Of a stretch of DNA of 64,000 nt, positions 49,201-63,500 are shown one piece after another. Location: positions 31,455,681-31,519,680 of the forward strand of contig NC_088786.1 of the NCBI RefSeq assembly GCF_949628265.1, given 5' to 3'. Made by a program: the position numbers and the translations under genes. Within the stretch, counting starts at the first letter, position 1. Every line of letters starts with the position of its first letter. This DNA is from Cloeon dipterum (taxonomy: Eukaryota; Arthropoda; Insecta; Ephemeroptera; Baetidae). A model generated the notes under the pieces. That model worked only from the letters and a program-made list of their open reading frames with translations. It was not told the DNA's origin and ran no database searches.

Positions 49201-52200
49201 TTGCAGAAGACAAAATGCTCCATTGTTGGGCGCTTCGAGAAGTGCATTTGTGAAAATGAAAAGCGTCCATAAATCACGCATCGATTGAACTTGCCGCGCT
49301 GAGAGAGCATAGAGAAAAGTCTGTCGACTGCAAAGTGTGTGGGAATCGTGCGCTTTTCAATCCGATTCATTACCATTGTTTGAACAGGGAGTCGCGTTTA
49401 GTTGATTTCGACGCATTCAAATCAGCCTTTTTTGTGTGATGGACACGGAAAATAATTTCTCCGGGCGAGAGGAACTTAATGACGCGCGAGGAATTAAGGC
49501 GCAAAAGTCGAGCGTGATGCTGCTCTTTTGTCCGGTTTTGAAAGCGACCAGACACTTTTCTTTTCATTCCAGCAGCTTTGTATTTGTGTAATCGGAAAGG
49601 AAGCCAGCGCCATTATCATAATTGAATTGCCACTCCAGGTTTGGAGCCGATTTGTGCAAGTAGAAATGCATTTGAGTGACACTTGAATTGTGTGAGAAAA
49701 TTCAAATGCACCGCGGTGCAATCGAGCTTTCAAGAAACATAACAAGATAGTCACGTGGATTTTACGTTTCCGCAATACGAAAAAGATTTCGCAGCAGGAA
49801 GGTCGAATCTGAAGTTTTAAGCAAAAAAGCTGTGGTGTAATGCCTATGAAAAGCTCTCATATTTGTATTAAAATGTGAAAACTTATAGAATTGCAAACAG
49901 GAATAATTTTTCCGTTCGTCAATGACTCGAATGCGCCTCTGATTTTTCATAATCAAATATGGAAAATTATTTGAAGAACCATCCATTGTGGCGTCACTTT
50001 CCATTCTTCTAAATTAAATCTTAATTTAAGAGAGGAAAAGTGCAAATATGACCTCTGAGATGATCTCCAATCTTAGTGTCAATAAACGCTCCAGAAAGAA
50101 GGCAGGAACCGCAGACGTTTCCACACAAAAGCGGTCCAATTAAAGCGAAAGGACCGAACACAAACGAGCCTTTTTGATCGGCAGTTAACGCCAAACGTAA
50201 GTCAACACTTTCAGAGCACACAGTTCAATCTGTGAGGACCTGTCAAGATAAATCAGACGTGTGTTCCATTTTTTTGCATGATCACCATGAGTAATTACAT
50301 TACAACACGTTTTTTAGAGAGCAAATATTTCTATATTTGATCAAAATATTATAAATCTTCCCAATAATTCAAAATTGAACAGATAAATTGAAAATTGGTT
50401 TAGAAAAAAATTAAGATTTTATCGGAAGGAAACAAGCTAATAGCGCTTTAAGTTCGTCACGGCAAAAGTAGTGTTTATTTTATTAACAAAAGGGGGATAC
50501 CGCATTTAATTCTGATAGTAAGTGCTATTTTTTATCACCCTCTTTGGCACTCAGCGAAAGTTTTCGCCTCAAAGAGCATACTAGACGCGAACTCGCGAGT
50601 GAATGTTGCCGGGTCAAATAATAATTACGGGCCGAATGCCTTTGTGTGTGTGAGAGAGAGAGATGAGCGTGCATGCGAATCGCGTTTTACCTTGTCCGTT
50701 GCATTGTGCAGCCATTTGTTATTTTAATTATCCTCAGAGTGCTTCGGGAGACGTATCATTTGGATTTATAGTTCGCACGAAAGCGCCGCCGATCCATCAA
50801 GCAAGCTCAGCGTCGAAAATAATTCGCCGAAGAGCACTCTTGTTGTTGCCCCAGGGGTAATTAAATCTAAATTAACAATAACACTCTCCAGGTCGTGACC
50901 CAAAACATACTCTGTGTTTGCTCTGAGTGAGTTAGCATTATTTAAATTAAACAAAAACAAATGACTCGGTTTAATTCGAAGAAGAATTTTTCTAATAATT
51001 GTGTGCTTTGACTTCTATTTTAATTGTTTATTTTGTTTGCCTTAGAAGTTTTTGATTCTTTCAAACGTTCTTAGAAAAATAGTAAAGAAAAATTTAACGG
51101 AATATCTTTTTTTCCATTTGGATATAATTTCTTTGTGTCTTTTAGGAGTTTAATGGGGTAACGCGATCGTTCTCGTTGCTCTTCACCGCCCAAGATTTAT
51201 ACCAAACAACGTATAGAAAATATAAATCTTCAAAGCACTAACTATCCCGTGTGTTAAGCATATAGCTTCCTGAAAGTTGGTTCAAAGTACTTCTTGCCTG
51301 CTGGCAATAAGTTGCACGCACTCACGCAACACTTTAATGAGTTGCTCTCATCTTCATAAAACCAACACTTAGGTGCTTTTCGAAGTTAACATTCTAATTA
51401 GAACATCTGCGTTCGAGACGAGGAAACAAGTGGACTTTTTATTTGGCGCAACTTCCGACCATGGTGCTCTTCGGCGTATAACAGGCCAATTTGCATACCG
51501 ACACAATTGGGTTTGCGCAATCTGCGAGCACAGACGACGCACAAAGTATGTCCATATAACGCAAGGATGATGCTAATCTCTATTTCCTTATGCAAACGAG
51601 CGAACGATTTCGTACTCAAAAGTGGATCAAATCTTTTTCTCGAACGCAATTACAATACAATTTTATTTCCTCTCCTCTCTCGATTCGATTGCGTCAATTT
51701 GTATTCTTTCGTGGGCAAATACCAGCATTATTTGTTTGGCAGCTTTGACGTAGAAAATAGAGCGTAAAATTTTGTTCCTCCGCTCTCGCCTCCTTTGTTC
51801 CTGCGTGCGTGAGGTGATATAACGTTTGTGTTGTTCTATTAAATATCTCATTTAAACTTATTTTTTGTTTAGTAAGCATTAAAATGAATGAATTCACAGA
51901 CAAAACTTAACATTTATGTCTACTTTTGTGGTTAGCGACCAAAATTAATCTTGCTAGTCATTAATTGTGAAGCAAGTAATAGATAAAATCATGCAGTTAA
52001 TTTTATTCCCTCAACTGCAATCAAATAAAGTCCACGTTACAAACTGACGTGTAAAAATCGCATTAATTAGCGAGTCAACTGATCGTAAAAAATTGATATT
52101 GGCCATAACTTCCAATTGGCAATAACGCTAAGCTACAAAGTCGTAAATCTTGCACTAAAGTGCGAAACGTTACAAGCCGCGGGAAAAGCATAAAACAACA

Positions 52201-55200
52201 CATGTGCGAGAAATTATCTTTCCTTGAGATGAGGAAGATGAAGAAGCGCGCGACGTCAAAGGTTCCAGTCGTGATCGGAAGGGCCTGAATAAATTACACG
52301 TATGGACAAACGTCACGACGTAGACACATACGAACGCAGAGCGAGTATGAAATTAAACACACTTGTTGCGCGCGCCGAGAAGTGAAATTCGTCCGTGCTC
52401 GAAAAAACACATAAAAAGCCGAACGCTAATAATAAAAGGTGAAGCGCCCAGAGGAATTCATACACGCAAATGCATTTTCTCCGCGGGGAATTTCAGCGCG
52501 ATCGGCACCTTGAACCTGCAGATGTATCTATCGGTTGGCAATAAAACACAAGCAGCGCAAGTGAAATTTCTCTCAACCAGATGCAATAAGGAAAAGCGCA
52601 CATTGATAACGCTGCCGAGAAATTTCCATTCTGTTCTTGTGACATTTTATAGGCTTGTCTTTTTCGATTGCCCCGGGTGGAGACGGTGCATTTACTCCGG
52701 ACCTTTAGAGAATGCAGTTGAAAACGATTTATTTGTGCAACAGTCATTTTAAATGTTTTGCTACTGCATTTAAGGCATTTATTTCATTTATCTGAACCAT
52801 TTTAAATGCAACGGTCCAATTAAAACAAAAAAGACAGCTGAATACTCAGGCGATTTTAATAAACTATTTGGCTTAAATCAGAATGGGTGGCAGGACTGAA
52901 AAAAAGGAAGTAAAACACTTCGCACGCTCTCCTTTTGAACAGTGGCTACGTTTTTGCCCTCTAACATAAGACCACATCAGCTGCACTCTCTTTTTTTTCA
53001 CAATTTTGAATAAATTTTGTTCGTCAATGTTATTTTACGTTTCATAGACTTTTCATAGATATCACTAATATTTGATGGGATGTAATTTTTGTTTTTAAAT
53101 AATGTTGAAATAAGAAATGCAAATTTCCTTTATATCTTGGGTTCATTTCATAATGCACCAACGGTAAACTACTTTAAAAATATTATCCCAATGTAAGCAA
53201 AGCAAATTATCACAAATAGGTAATAACCTATTTATGCAAATAAGACTTTAAAAATGAGTGTGTCTGCGAAAAAGAAACATTGCAAGAGCATTTCGCCTTA
53301 AACATCGTCAAAGGGTGTTCGAAATTAGCATAGGCAACCACTCCCGTCCGTTATTAGTTAGGCCTCACGCAGCTTTAAGAACAATGAGCGCGTTACCACT
53401 ACCGTACTTTCTTCCTCTCAAATATCGAGTCCATAAAGAGCGAGGTTTGAAAAAGCGCACGGCGATTCGAAACAAAGGGACCGTAAAAGAGCTGCTGGGA
53501 GAATCCACGCAGAGACTGACTTTCTTCGCTTTATCTATCAGCATCTGCCCATTTGTCAGAAGTGAATTAGGCACCGTGCCACCGCGGCCGCGTGTGTGCG
53601 CTCTTGCTTGCAGATTGCATCTCGGCAACGCACACGCCGTGCCATGCCAACACGGGCAAAACCAATTTTGTCAGATTGAACTAAACAAATAATGACGGGG
53701 CTCATCTCCCGGCTAAATTTGGAGCTGAGCTCTTCACCTCGTAAATGCGTATGAGAAAATGGGCACACAATAATGATGGAATATGATACCAATCTTTTCC
53801 TTTAAAATTAAATTTAAAGAGTTTCAGCGTTGCTTTTACAAATTTAGGATCAATTTTTATAAATATTTGCAGGACAAAAATAAAATTTTAGATTTTGTCC
53901 AATATCTAGCAAAATCTAACTGGTTTTTTGCTTGATTTCGATTCCTCTCGTCGTGATCTATCCATCATGATGCGAATAACGAGGAAAATTTGATTCATTT
54001 TGAAATAAATAATGACAGTCAAAAATGTGATGATGCTCGCCGCTTGCTTAGCATCAAAACTTTGGAATCGATTTGCAAAGAAATTTATCAAAATTGAGAG
54101 TATTTTAGGTTTTTCTTAATTTTGCAGAACGATGAAATATTTCCCTCATGATTGCAAAATTACAAGAAACTTTTTGCTAAGGGATCAAGGAAAAGCCACT
54201 CAGCAATTAAATAGAACTTGAATCAATCAACAGTTAAAACGCAAGGAATTTCTCAGAACCAGCGAGCTTGCATTAAAGAGGAAAGGGCGCCGATTAACAT
54301 GCCTCATTAAGGAAAGCAAATCAACCAATAGAACTTTCTATTTTTTGTTTAATTTTTGAACACTTTAATGTAAGTGTGGTTGCCACACTTGATAATTGCT
54401 CCGTGCCCACGCAGCTCAGCTGTAAAAATAAAATAAACACTTTTTCCGCATGTTTTCCCACCACTGCCAGATTAATTAGGCTGTTTAGGCCGAATTCTTC
54501 GCGCCTACCTCACGTGTTAGTTGGCTTTTTCTTGTCGAACTCTTCGTAATAACATACTGTGGGTGGTTGAATGCCAAACGGAGGAGTTCGTTCTGAGAAT
54601 CGACACGTTAATTGCGAATTAGTCGACGAATGGGTTGCCATTGGAAAAGTCATGCAAATTGTGTAGAGTGGGTAGTAATTACCGCAGTTTCAAGTGTGTT
54701 GGACTGCTTGCAAGATGTTGACTTTCGCATGCAAACTTTTTTAATGAAAGGGAAGCACTCTGAAGTCTTACACTCCCTTTGAACGTTCTACGCTATCTTA
54801 AAGTTTGGTGCTCTGTAGATATGCTAAATAAAATTCAAGCTTAGGTATTTCATTTCCAAACTGGATGTCAATAAAAACTTTAAGGTCAAACTTAGTTTAA
54901 AATTAATCAAATTTTTCCATTTAATACTTTATTTATGCATATAGGCAAGGTTCATGATGACGTTTAGTATAAGAATAACATATTTGCTCTTCAAAGCAGT
55001 TCCATATTTTATTGGGACTTGAACTTTTAAGAGACCTTTATCATAGTTACATAATCAAGTTAAATTTTTTCAAAAATGTTAACCATCGAAATAGCAATTA
55101 ATTAGTTAAAATAGATAATGCCATTAAAGTGCCATCAGACTGTATATTTTTTTAATTTTAACAATGCTAACTGTAACATCTTTAACGTTGTGTTTATTTG

Positions 55201-57474
55201 AAATACTTAATAACTGTAATAAACTTTATAATCACTAAAAATAAAATTTATTAAATATAAATTTAAAAACTAATTTTTGCAATTTAAGTTGCTAATTTTT
55301 AGAAGCAATATTGTGTTTTAAATAACAAAGAATTGTGTAGCTAACAAACCTACGCAAAACGCAGCTTTCCTTTTTAATTAGGTGATTGATCAAGTTTGGA
55401 AACCAATAGCGATCGACTGACTCTTGATGCGGAGATGAAGCGCGCTTTAATTGCCTGCAGACCGATTTTTCCCCGGCAATGGCAAAGGTTATCTGAATTA
55501 ACTGTTGGTTCGGGAGCAGCATCTTCATCGGCGGCAAATCGGACCCTCGGGTGAAAGGAAAAGTCAAGCGTCGGCGGGAGAAAGCATTTCTCCTCCGCGG
55601 CGGTGAGATATGCCGCCGCTGAATCGGATGCAACGGGAATTTGCCTGCTGAGACTGCCACTGGCCTCGATGCCGACCCGCCGGCCATATTCATCATCCCA
55701 TTGTTGCGAAAATTTATGGCCTATCCCATCACCAACATGGGAATAACCGCACGCTGCCTGCAAAGTGGCTACCGCTCTTTAATGCCGAGAAAAACATATT
55801 TCATTAAAGCAAACAAGCTGGAAATTTATCGCAGTCACTTTTCCGTGGCGGTGATTCAATCTAAGGAGCAGCAAAAAAGGAGTAAAAACCTCATAAAAAT
55901 ACAATGCTAAATGAAATCCCGAAAGGCGTTCACATTGTTCGAGCATATTTTTTAGATTGCGCGCTGCAGTTCTTTTCTAATGAGTTATTGACGCATGAGA
56001 TTGTTTTTAGATTGATCACCAGCAAGCAGCTATAGTATACATTCTGGCAGTCAATTAAATTTAAAAAGAGGTTCTAGAACAAATTTATTTTTTAAAACAG
56101 GAAATACAAATAAACACTCAGAGAGTTTCATAGCTCTAATCTTCGCGGTATTGAATTTGGATGAATTTGAAGAGAAAAATTAGATCACACGTTCCCGTGT
56201 TGCACACTGTACAGCCAGGCCTCATCACTTCAGCTTCAAAACAATAATTTGCTCTTCGAATTTCACTTCATCTTTAGTAATTCCGCAAAGAGAAAAGTCA
56301 TTTCTTAATGTTCATCAAATTTTTTATTCACAGACACAGATAGACAAGGCAATCCAAATAAAAATCGGTCCTATATTTTTGCAGAAGCTATTAGATGATT
56401 ATTTATTAAAATAAGTTCTAATCATTATTTATTTTGTGCTAGAATTCTCTCTTATCCCTAATATATTTATTTTACAAGTTGATCTTGTATCAAGATGAAA
56501 CTTTTCATAACAGAAAATTAGGCCAAACTAAAGAATTTATCTTCCCGTACTGGCATCCCTCGTATTCATGACCAAATAAAGCAGAGAGCAATTTTTCACT
56601 CTACAATATCTTGTGGCAATATTTGGACAGAGCTCATTTGTAATTTTCCGTCTGACCCCCAAAACTGTTAGCTGGCCGTGTCAGGAAAGGCGCGAAATTT
56701 TGATAAATTCGCGTTGACCCACGACCCAAGGCGGATTAAATGCGAGAATAATTCGGTGGTGTGCAGTTGCCGACGAGCCTTTTGCCAATTGGACGAGACA
56801 GACACGTCTCGCTCGCATTAATAATACTGAGACGCTCTTTTCTCATGCCAATCAGACGCTTAAATTGTCCCAAGCGGCAGGTCGGTCGTGATCAAAATTT
56901 CTTTTACTGGGGCAAGCTTTGAATTATTATCGTATTATCATGCTTTACGACCCAAATCAAAACGGCCAGGAATCGTAAAATATATGTTAAAGTATGGCAC
57001 ACTGCTAGACGACTCGAATGCACATTTTTGGAATGATCATTCATCTTCAGCGGCTCTCAACAAAGCTTGCGACTAGACTAATAATAATAATGTTCTCAAA
57101 CACAAAAAGAGTTTAATAAAAGATCAACACAAAGCAATTAACATATTTTTCGTAATTTTTGCATGTAACAAATTTGAACAACTTCTTAACATGCAGATTA
57201 ATTATTTTTCAAGCTATCAGCTAATTGTGAAATAGAGTGGTGTTATAATTTTTCTCTGTTCTATTCCACAATATGAGCAGTCTGATGCATAATGCGATAA
57301 TTTTATATTTTGTTGCATGTTATTCTTGAAATATCTGCTTTTCGCTGTTTCATTTTCCCTGGCTATAGGATTAAATCTCACGCTGCATGCATGAAAAGCA
57401 GTGATGCTGGTTGGATTAGTCATATTCCAATTGAAAGACAAGTGGTAATTTTGAAATCGTTTGTTTTTTCGCAG
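46291..57474. other. Probable long intron or regulatory landscape
   Basis: About 11 kb without a supportable exon. AT-rich blocks (46300-46500, 48220-48500, 50270-50480, 53000-53230, 54830-55330) alternate with GC-richer islands (about 47750-48170, 48880-49330, 52200-52750, 53240-53700, 55390-55800). The islands carry overlapping chance frames on both strands and might be enhancers of the gene that starts at 57524. Confidence 0.35.
54372..54390. repeat. 8-bp perfect hairpin AAGTGTGG-TTG-CCACACTT
   Basis: A small palindrome with a three-base loop. It could be a paired binding site or chance; no function can be assigned. Confidence 0.6.
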
Positions 57475-57551
57475 GCACTCCCTGTTATGCTCTGAGGCTG
57501 TGATTTCATCAAAACTCTCAACAATGAATCATCTCGTTTGGATATTTTCCG
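57475..57551 (+). CDS. First coding exon of a gene continuing beyond the window
   Basis: An acceptor with a strong pyrimidine tract (TTTGTTTTTTCGCAG, ending at 57474) and a consensus donor (CCG|GTAAGTGT, donor at 57552) bound a 77-base exon. It carries 49 bases of 5' UTR with a two-codon upstream ORF (ATG CTC TGA, 57487-57495). The main ATG at 57524 sits in ACAATG and encodes MNHLVWIFS before the donor (28 coding bases, phase 1). The hydrophobic run suggests the start of a signal peptide interrupted by an intron, as in many secreted or receptor genes. No continuing exon was recognised to the right edge, so the next intron is probably longer than 6.4 kb. The acceptor implies an upstream leader exon, with 46083-46284 the best candidate. 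The gene cannot be identified. Confidence 0.5.
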
Positions 57552-60500
57552 GTAAGTGTCTACGAATATAAAGACCGCGATTATAGTTCATGCTAAATTA
57601 CAATATATACGTCGCTGCCTTACGAGTGAGGTATTTCCTATATTCACTCTAAATAACACTTGTTGTCAATTGTACTTTTCACGCACAATGCCTTGACGAG
57701 TTTCTCTGCGACAAAATAGACGGCACGTCGCGTGCCCCTTCGACATATCTGGCAAAGGCATCTTATAACACAAAAGCGACTTTCGCAGTCTGGGCACAAA
57801 TCCGTGACAAACATTTCATCCTTGTGGGGATTTATTAAGATAATTCTTTATTGACAGTTGCAAATAATGCTGCAATTAACCCTTTCATATTCTGCGCGGT
57901 GCCGTTTTCGTGAGGCGCGAGAGGTCTGCAAAACCTAGTTCATTAAATCAAAAGGTCGTCGTCAGAAGCGATGCAACTCTCAGCAAGGTGCGATCTTCGG
58001 TCGGTCGTCCGTCTCGGCTCGCGGCGCGAATAATAAAAAGCATCCTTTCGAAAACAACCTTGCACTTCCACTTTCGTTATGCAACATCGGAGCCGATTAT
58101 TAAGCACGATTTCACAGCTCGCAGCATCAACGAGAGCATACCGCTCGCTGATCCGATTCATCGCATCTTTGTGTACATACTCGCTCTTCTTCGCACTTTA
58201 GTGTCGAGGTCTGATCCGATTGAATTTGGGGGCGTGATTTGCGATTCGCACCGAAATTCGCCGCGCTGCTTGTAAATCGAATTGCGTTTTCCACTCGCTT
58301 AATCTGCGTGGCGGTTGCGTGTTGGGTGCTTATTGAATTTCTTTATCCGCAGCGATAATATTGTTTTCTAGAAAGATGAATGTTGCAATTTTCTTTTGAA
58401 TAGTAAGTGTAGAAAATTCTCCGAATGAATTTTAGGGGCTGAAGATGCCATAAATAATTGACCAATAAAATATTGTTTATTTTCCTTTTCTAGAAAGGAT
58501 GGTTTTCTGATAACTCATGAGCTATTAAGCCTAAAATTATCTAACCTTTTTCTTTGCTTCTCATAAAACCATTATTTGAAATTAATCTGATGATATGGGT
58601 TCATTGCATGTGTTAATTAGTAAATTAACCACGCTCAACATTCAATCATTTTCAACGGCTAGAAAATCATCTGCAGGTTGATGCAGTGCTGATCAGTTTT
58701 TTAGTGGCCAGAAGAGTTTTTTGCAGTACCAGACAATGCCAGAAATATTTCAAATTTAATGCTTCATTGTAATTTAAAAAAAAAAATCGCGCGGAGGATC
58801 CTTCTGTTTGTTAAAATTTAATTAAAATCTGTCAGTAGAAATTAAATGCAGCTCCCTCGGTGTGTAGCGAGCTGTTTTTTCCGTATAATTCTACAGAAAT
58901 GTCATGCTACAATATTTTCGGCTGCTGGAAGCCCATAAATTAGGGCTGCATAAACCAGCCAAACCGCTCGAGCAAGACATTTAGGAAGATAATCATGGAA
59001 AAACAAATAGCTCGCTAAACACCGAGGGAGCTCCATTTAATTTCTGCTGATAATAATTCTGACAACCACACGTATTGCTTAAGCTAAAAATTAAGCCAAA
59101 CAAAAGAAGCAAAATAAAATTTTCCCAACTAAATTTAGTTCGCAAGCCGGTGATTTTCAGCAAATCAAGTCTTGTATAACGTGTCGCTTTTCAGCTTACA
59201 GAAAAGATTGTGTTCTCCACACTTGCTGTTCATCAGCGAAAAATTGCAGACAAAGCTGTCTTCAACGTATATATACGTATTAATTCGCGTGCGTGAGCGT
59301 GTCTCTCCGCACCTGTGTGCATGCGGTAACACGGCGCATCAGCATAATTTCTAATTTTTCGGGCCAATAGCGTCGAGGCGTGTGGGAAAATGCGAGCAGC
59401 TAGAGCACAATCAAAAGCATCCTATGTGTGTTTTATACGCGACGGAAACAGCTTTGCGTGGATTCACACACAATTTCTTCCGTAATGGACTGCTTAAACG
59501 CAACAATTGATTGCGCAACACACGCCGCTTGCGTCACGCATTATGCGAATAATAAAATAGTGGAGCGCAGCGCACTTCCATGCAAATCGAAAGGTCGACG
59601 GCAATTGATAGGCGCCGGGCAGGAAAGGACCCCGGCAATTAAGCTGCCGTCGTTTTGGAATACGCGGAAGGCTAACGGAAACATGCCGCTTTTCGATTTC
59701 CGCTCCTCCACTGCAGCATTGTTCGCAGCAAAAGATTTATTTTTCGCATGGCTGCTTTCTCTCCGCCGATGCTGCAGCTCGACGCCCGCTGTAAATCACA
59801 CACGGGAAAATTGCACTTTTCTGGACTTGCAAGCCACTCACCAAAATCAATCGAACGTTAACTAAAAACTGAACGCCCAACTTGACGAATTGGCGCACAG
59901 TCGTCGGTTTGATTTTTAGTATTCAATCCAAACCTTCTCAAAAGAAAGTTTTTAGCGAAGACACAACTCGTTTTAAAATATTGCATGCTCACTTTACCTT
60001 TCTAATATAAATTAAACATAAATAAAAAAAATATAGAAAGCTGTGAAGGGAGTTCAACTTTGCGGGGTAATAACTCAAAATTTGCAAACCACCGTTGCAA
60101 AATTTATGTTCATTAATTTTTGCCTACTCATGAAATAGAGCAGACTGGATTCGCCAAAACTGGCCGAGTTCAATATTAAAAACTCAGAAATCAACGATGG
60201 AGTCCTGTTATTCATTTTCCTACCTTGAACCACAGCTAATTTTAATTCTCCGATAACGGGTCGGACTACGATTTCAAATTTAATATTGCTATGAAAAATA
60301 TCCCATTATAGAGAACAAGGCTTACGAAGCATTAGTGAGCAATTAGTCACTAAAACTCATGGCCAGGATAATAACAAAAATTGCTATACCACCCCGACCA
60401 TTCGCCACAATGTACAATCAAAATCAAGATAATACGAAAATTTTGCATGCTAACATGATTTCAAATGAATCGATGTTATTCAGGAAGTATTGCTTCTAAA

Positions 60501-63500
60501 TTTATCGTATGGTCTATAGTGCGAGTTTTTGATTTGGATTTAGAGAGCTTTAACATGAAGCACCTACTTCTTTGATTCTGTGTGTAGCATGCTGGGCTCA
60601 CAATCAGAACTATGATAAAATAGAAACGATAATGGTAGTTGATGATTTCTCAAAATAATAACTCGATATTTCTTACTTTCTTTTTTAGATTTTATTATAG
60701 ACAAACAGAGAAAAATCGAGTCGGTCCTTAAGTGCAGAGAAGCTTTGTTAAAATTCTTTTGTCGGTCCGGACCTAAGTGATTTTTCTAGCTTCTTTTATC
60801 CCTGCTATAAAAAATGCTCTGGTATTCGGATTTATTGTGCTGTCGGCCACTTTCATTTTATCAGCGGGTGTGGAGAGAAAAAGGCAATAATAATAATAGC
60901 TGTTATCTCTTATACCTTCGTTAATTTTGGGAGGCGCATTCGGCTAGGCAAATAAGTGCACGTCTGCTGTTTCCTGCCCCCATGGAGCGGCTGCATATAT
61001 ACAATTGTTCTGCATACCATGCTAAACATTCGATGGGAACGAGAGTTTTGCTGGGAACCTTTGAGCAGCAGGTTGATTTCTATTCACAAATTTGACTCCC
61101 TGTGTGTGTTTTCCTGCTGACAGCAAACTATTATTACATTTCACTCCTTTCTTTGATCAGGCCACAATGGGAAATATTTTTAAGTTGTTCAAAAATTGAA
61201 CTTTCCACTTTGTCTTTTAGGAGTGGTATTTTATGGAAAAGTAGAAGTATTCATCACTGAAAGGCTATAGCTTCAGAGGTTATACCTATTTTCATATTTA
61301 ATTGATAATATTATTTGTTTTTTCTGCAAGCTCATGATTTGAAAACCATTATATATGTATCAATTGCTGAACTATACTATAGATCTCAATTATTCGAGAC
61401 TATATTTCGTAAATTATGATCTGATATTACAAATTTACTTGATAAATCTGTTAGAATATTTCTAAAAAATACTAATCTATTTTATACTTAATGTCAAACA
61501 TTTTTCACGACGTTCTCAGCGAACTTTTCCAAAAAATACCATCGTTTTAGGAATTTGAAAGCCAAAATGTTTTCAAATTTTTCCTCTCTGGATTCACTTG
61601 ACTATCGCACATATAATGAAATACTTTTATTCATGTTTGAAAAGGAAATAAAATTAATTGTTTATTCAAAAAACAAAAATATCCGATTTTATATATTGAT
61701 TATCTATTTTCTTCAAAATACCAGAATTTTAATTAGTGCGTGCAAGCACAAGAGTTGGAAAAGACTGAGCAGCTGCAAGATTGCCCGATCTCGCTGCTTT
61801 TAACAATAAACTAAGCCAATCCTCCAGATAACATTCCATCAAAATGACCGCAGCACGCAGAGCAAATCCTATTTAATGATTCCGCGCGCCCCATTAGAAA
61901 ATTTAAGAACTTTCACCTACACAACGCCGAGAAAAACACAGTTCTAATTAATCACAACCATGCTGCACATACGGCAAGCTTTGTTTGATGTGCGAAACAA
62001 CGATTTCTTTCGCACGTCCACACATCTTTGCAAAAGTGAAATTAATTTTTGTTTCTATATCACACTTACGTCAAGTACTCTTTGAATTGCAAAAATCTCC
62101 TTTCTTATTGTATGCCTAAAATCACCGAAAAAGAATAAAATAAAGAGAGAATAGAAAAAAATTGCATCTCTCGTGCATGCGAATTAAGCGCGGGCGAAGG
62201 TCCAGATCCGGATAATTTGATTTCAAAGCAAGGCTAATGTGATTAAGAGTTTACTTTGGCCAATTTCACGCTCATGTTCGCGAGGCGTGGAACATTAACG
62301 GTCGATGTTGTTTTCTCCTCCCGCTATTGTTTTAATTGCAGGTAAGCGTTCTTGAGAGCGCGCCGCTTTGTTGCTGATTCTATACTTGGTATAGGCGTTC
62401 AGGATGAATGTCCGCGGCTAATGATCGTTTCTCCTTCTTCGGAAATGCCTGTCTGGCCTGAGCAGGAGACGCGATAATTGCTAACTGAGGCAGTCAGTCA
62501 GGGTTGAGCTATCCGAGTGGAAAGAAAGTTCTATTGTGTGATAACTATATGCCCTTTTGCCGCTAATTACATCTCGCTACTCGAGTAAAACGGCCTTTAT
62601 TCGTTCCGAGCGTTTCTTTCCCCGCGCGAAGGGAACAGAATAATTGTTGTTATATTCAAATTCCGACGTTTGCTTCTCATTTTATATTGGTCCGTTCAAG
62701 GGCGTGAATATGATTTTAATATATTAATTTTTCCTGTTACAAGGCAGTAGCCAGAACAGAGCTGAGTTAAGTTTGTCTTTTTCAATAGATCACGAGAATT
62801 TGAGTTGGTTTTACCGGCCAAAAAGTAGGTATTTTTACAATTAATGTAATCCAGTTTCTCTGTGGCTTGTGAAATTAAATGGTTTCCTTTTAGCTGTTTA
62901 GCCAAAATATTTTGATTGAACTCAAATATTTGCCCTTTATCAGTTTTTTGTGCGTACGTTCACTCAAGGACCGCCAATCTACTTTTTTGTCGAATTAACC
63001 GATTTAGCACAAGCATCACAGCCGCCAGACCCATGTAAGGCACAATATGCAATTCCAATCTTGAAGGTCCGCCCGCAGACAAACGCGACCTCACTCATTG
63101 TGCGCGCATTCCAATTTCAATTGACCGCACCTGACTGCGATCCCAGAACGAATGTGTTCTGCATTGTGTATACACACTTGAAAGGGCCTAAATCACCGCT
63201 CAATTGCCCGAAATTGCGGTTGGCAAAAAGCGTCAATTGTAGTGCAATTCGCAATGTCACTTGCACTTTTCAGACCGATTGCGTCTGGAATATTGCAAAA
63301 TTGAAAAAAATGCAGTTGTGAGTTTATTCCTGATCGTTAATATTCATTTTTTACAGATCTCATACTAAAATCTATAGTTGGCAGATGCCATTGAATGTAC
63401 AAGAACACGAGGTTGTCATAATTTTTCAGTTGAAATGAATGGCATCTTTCTCAGTGTACAACGATATATTTATTTCTCCCCAGGAAAAAAGAGTTCACTA

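Noticed and set aside
55292..55763. Overlapping minus-strand frames of 134 and 129 codons
   Set aside because: Two frames open over the same GC-rich patch without recognisable domains or splice signals; most likely composition-driven.
62950..63321. 123-codon + strand frame with several Cys and Asn-x-Thr/Ser sites that looked like a secreted domain
   Set aside because: No regular cysteine spacing, no flanking splice signals and repeated CAATT words. It cannot be joined convincingly to the exon at 57475-57551.
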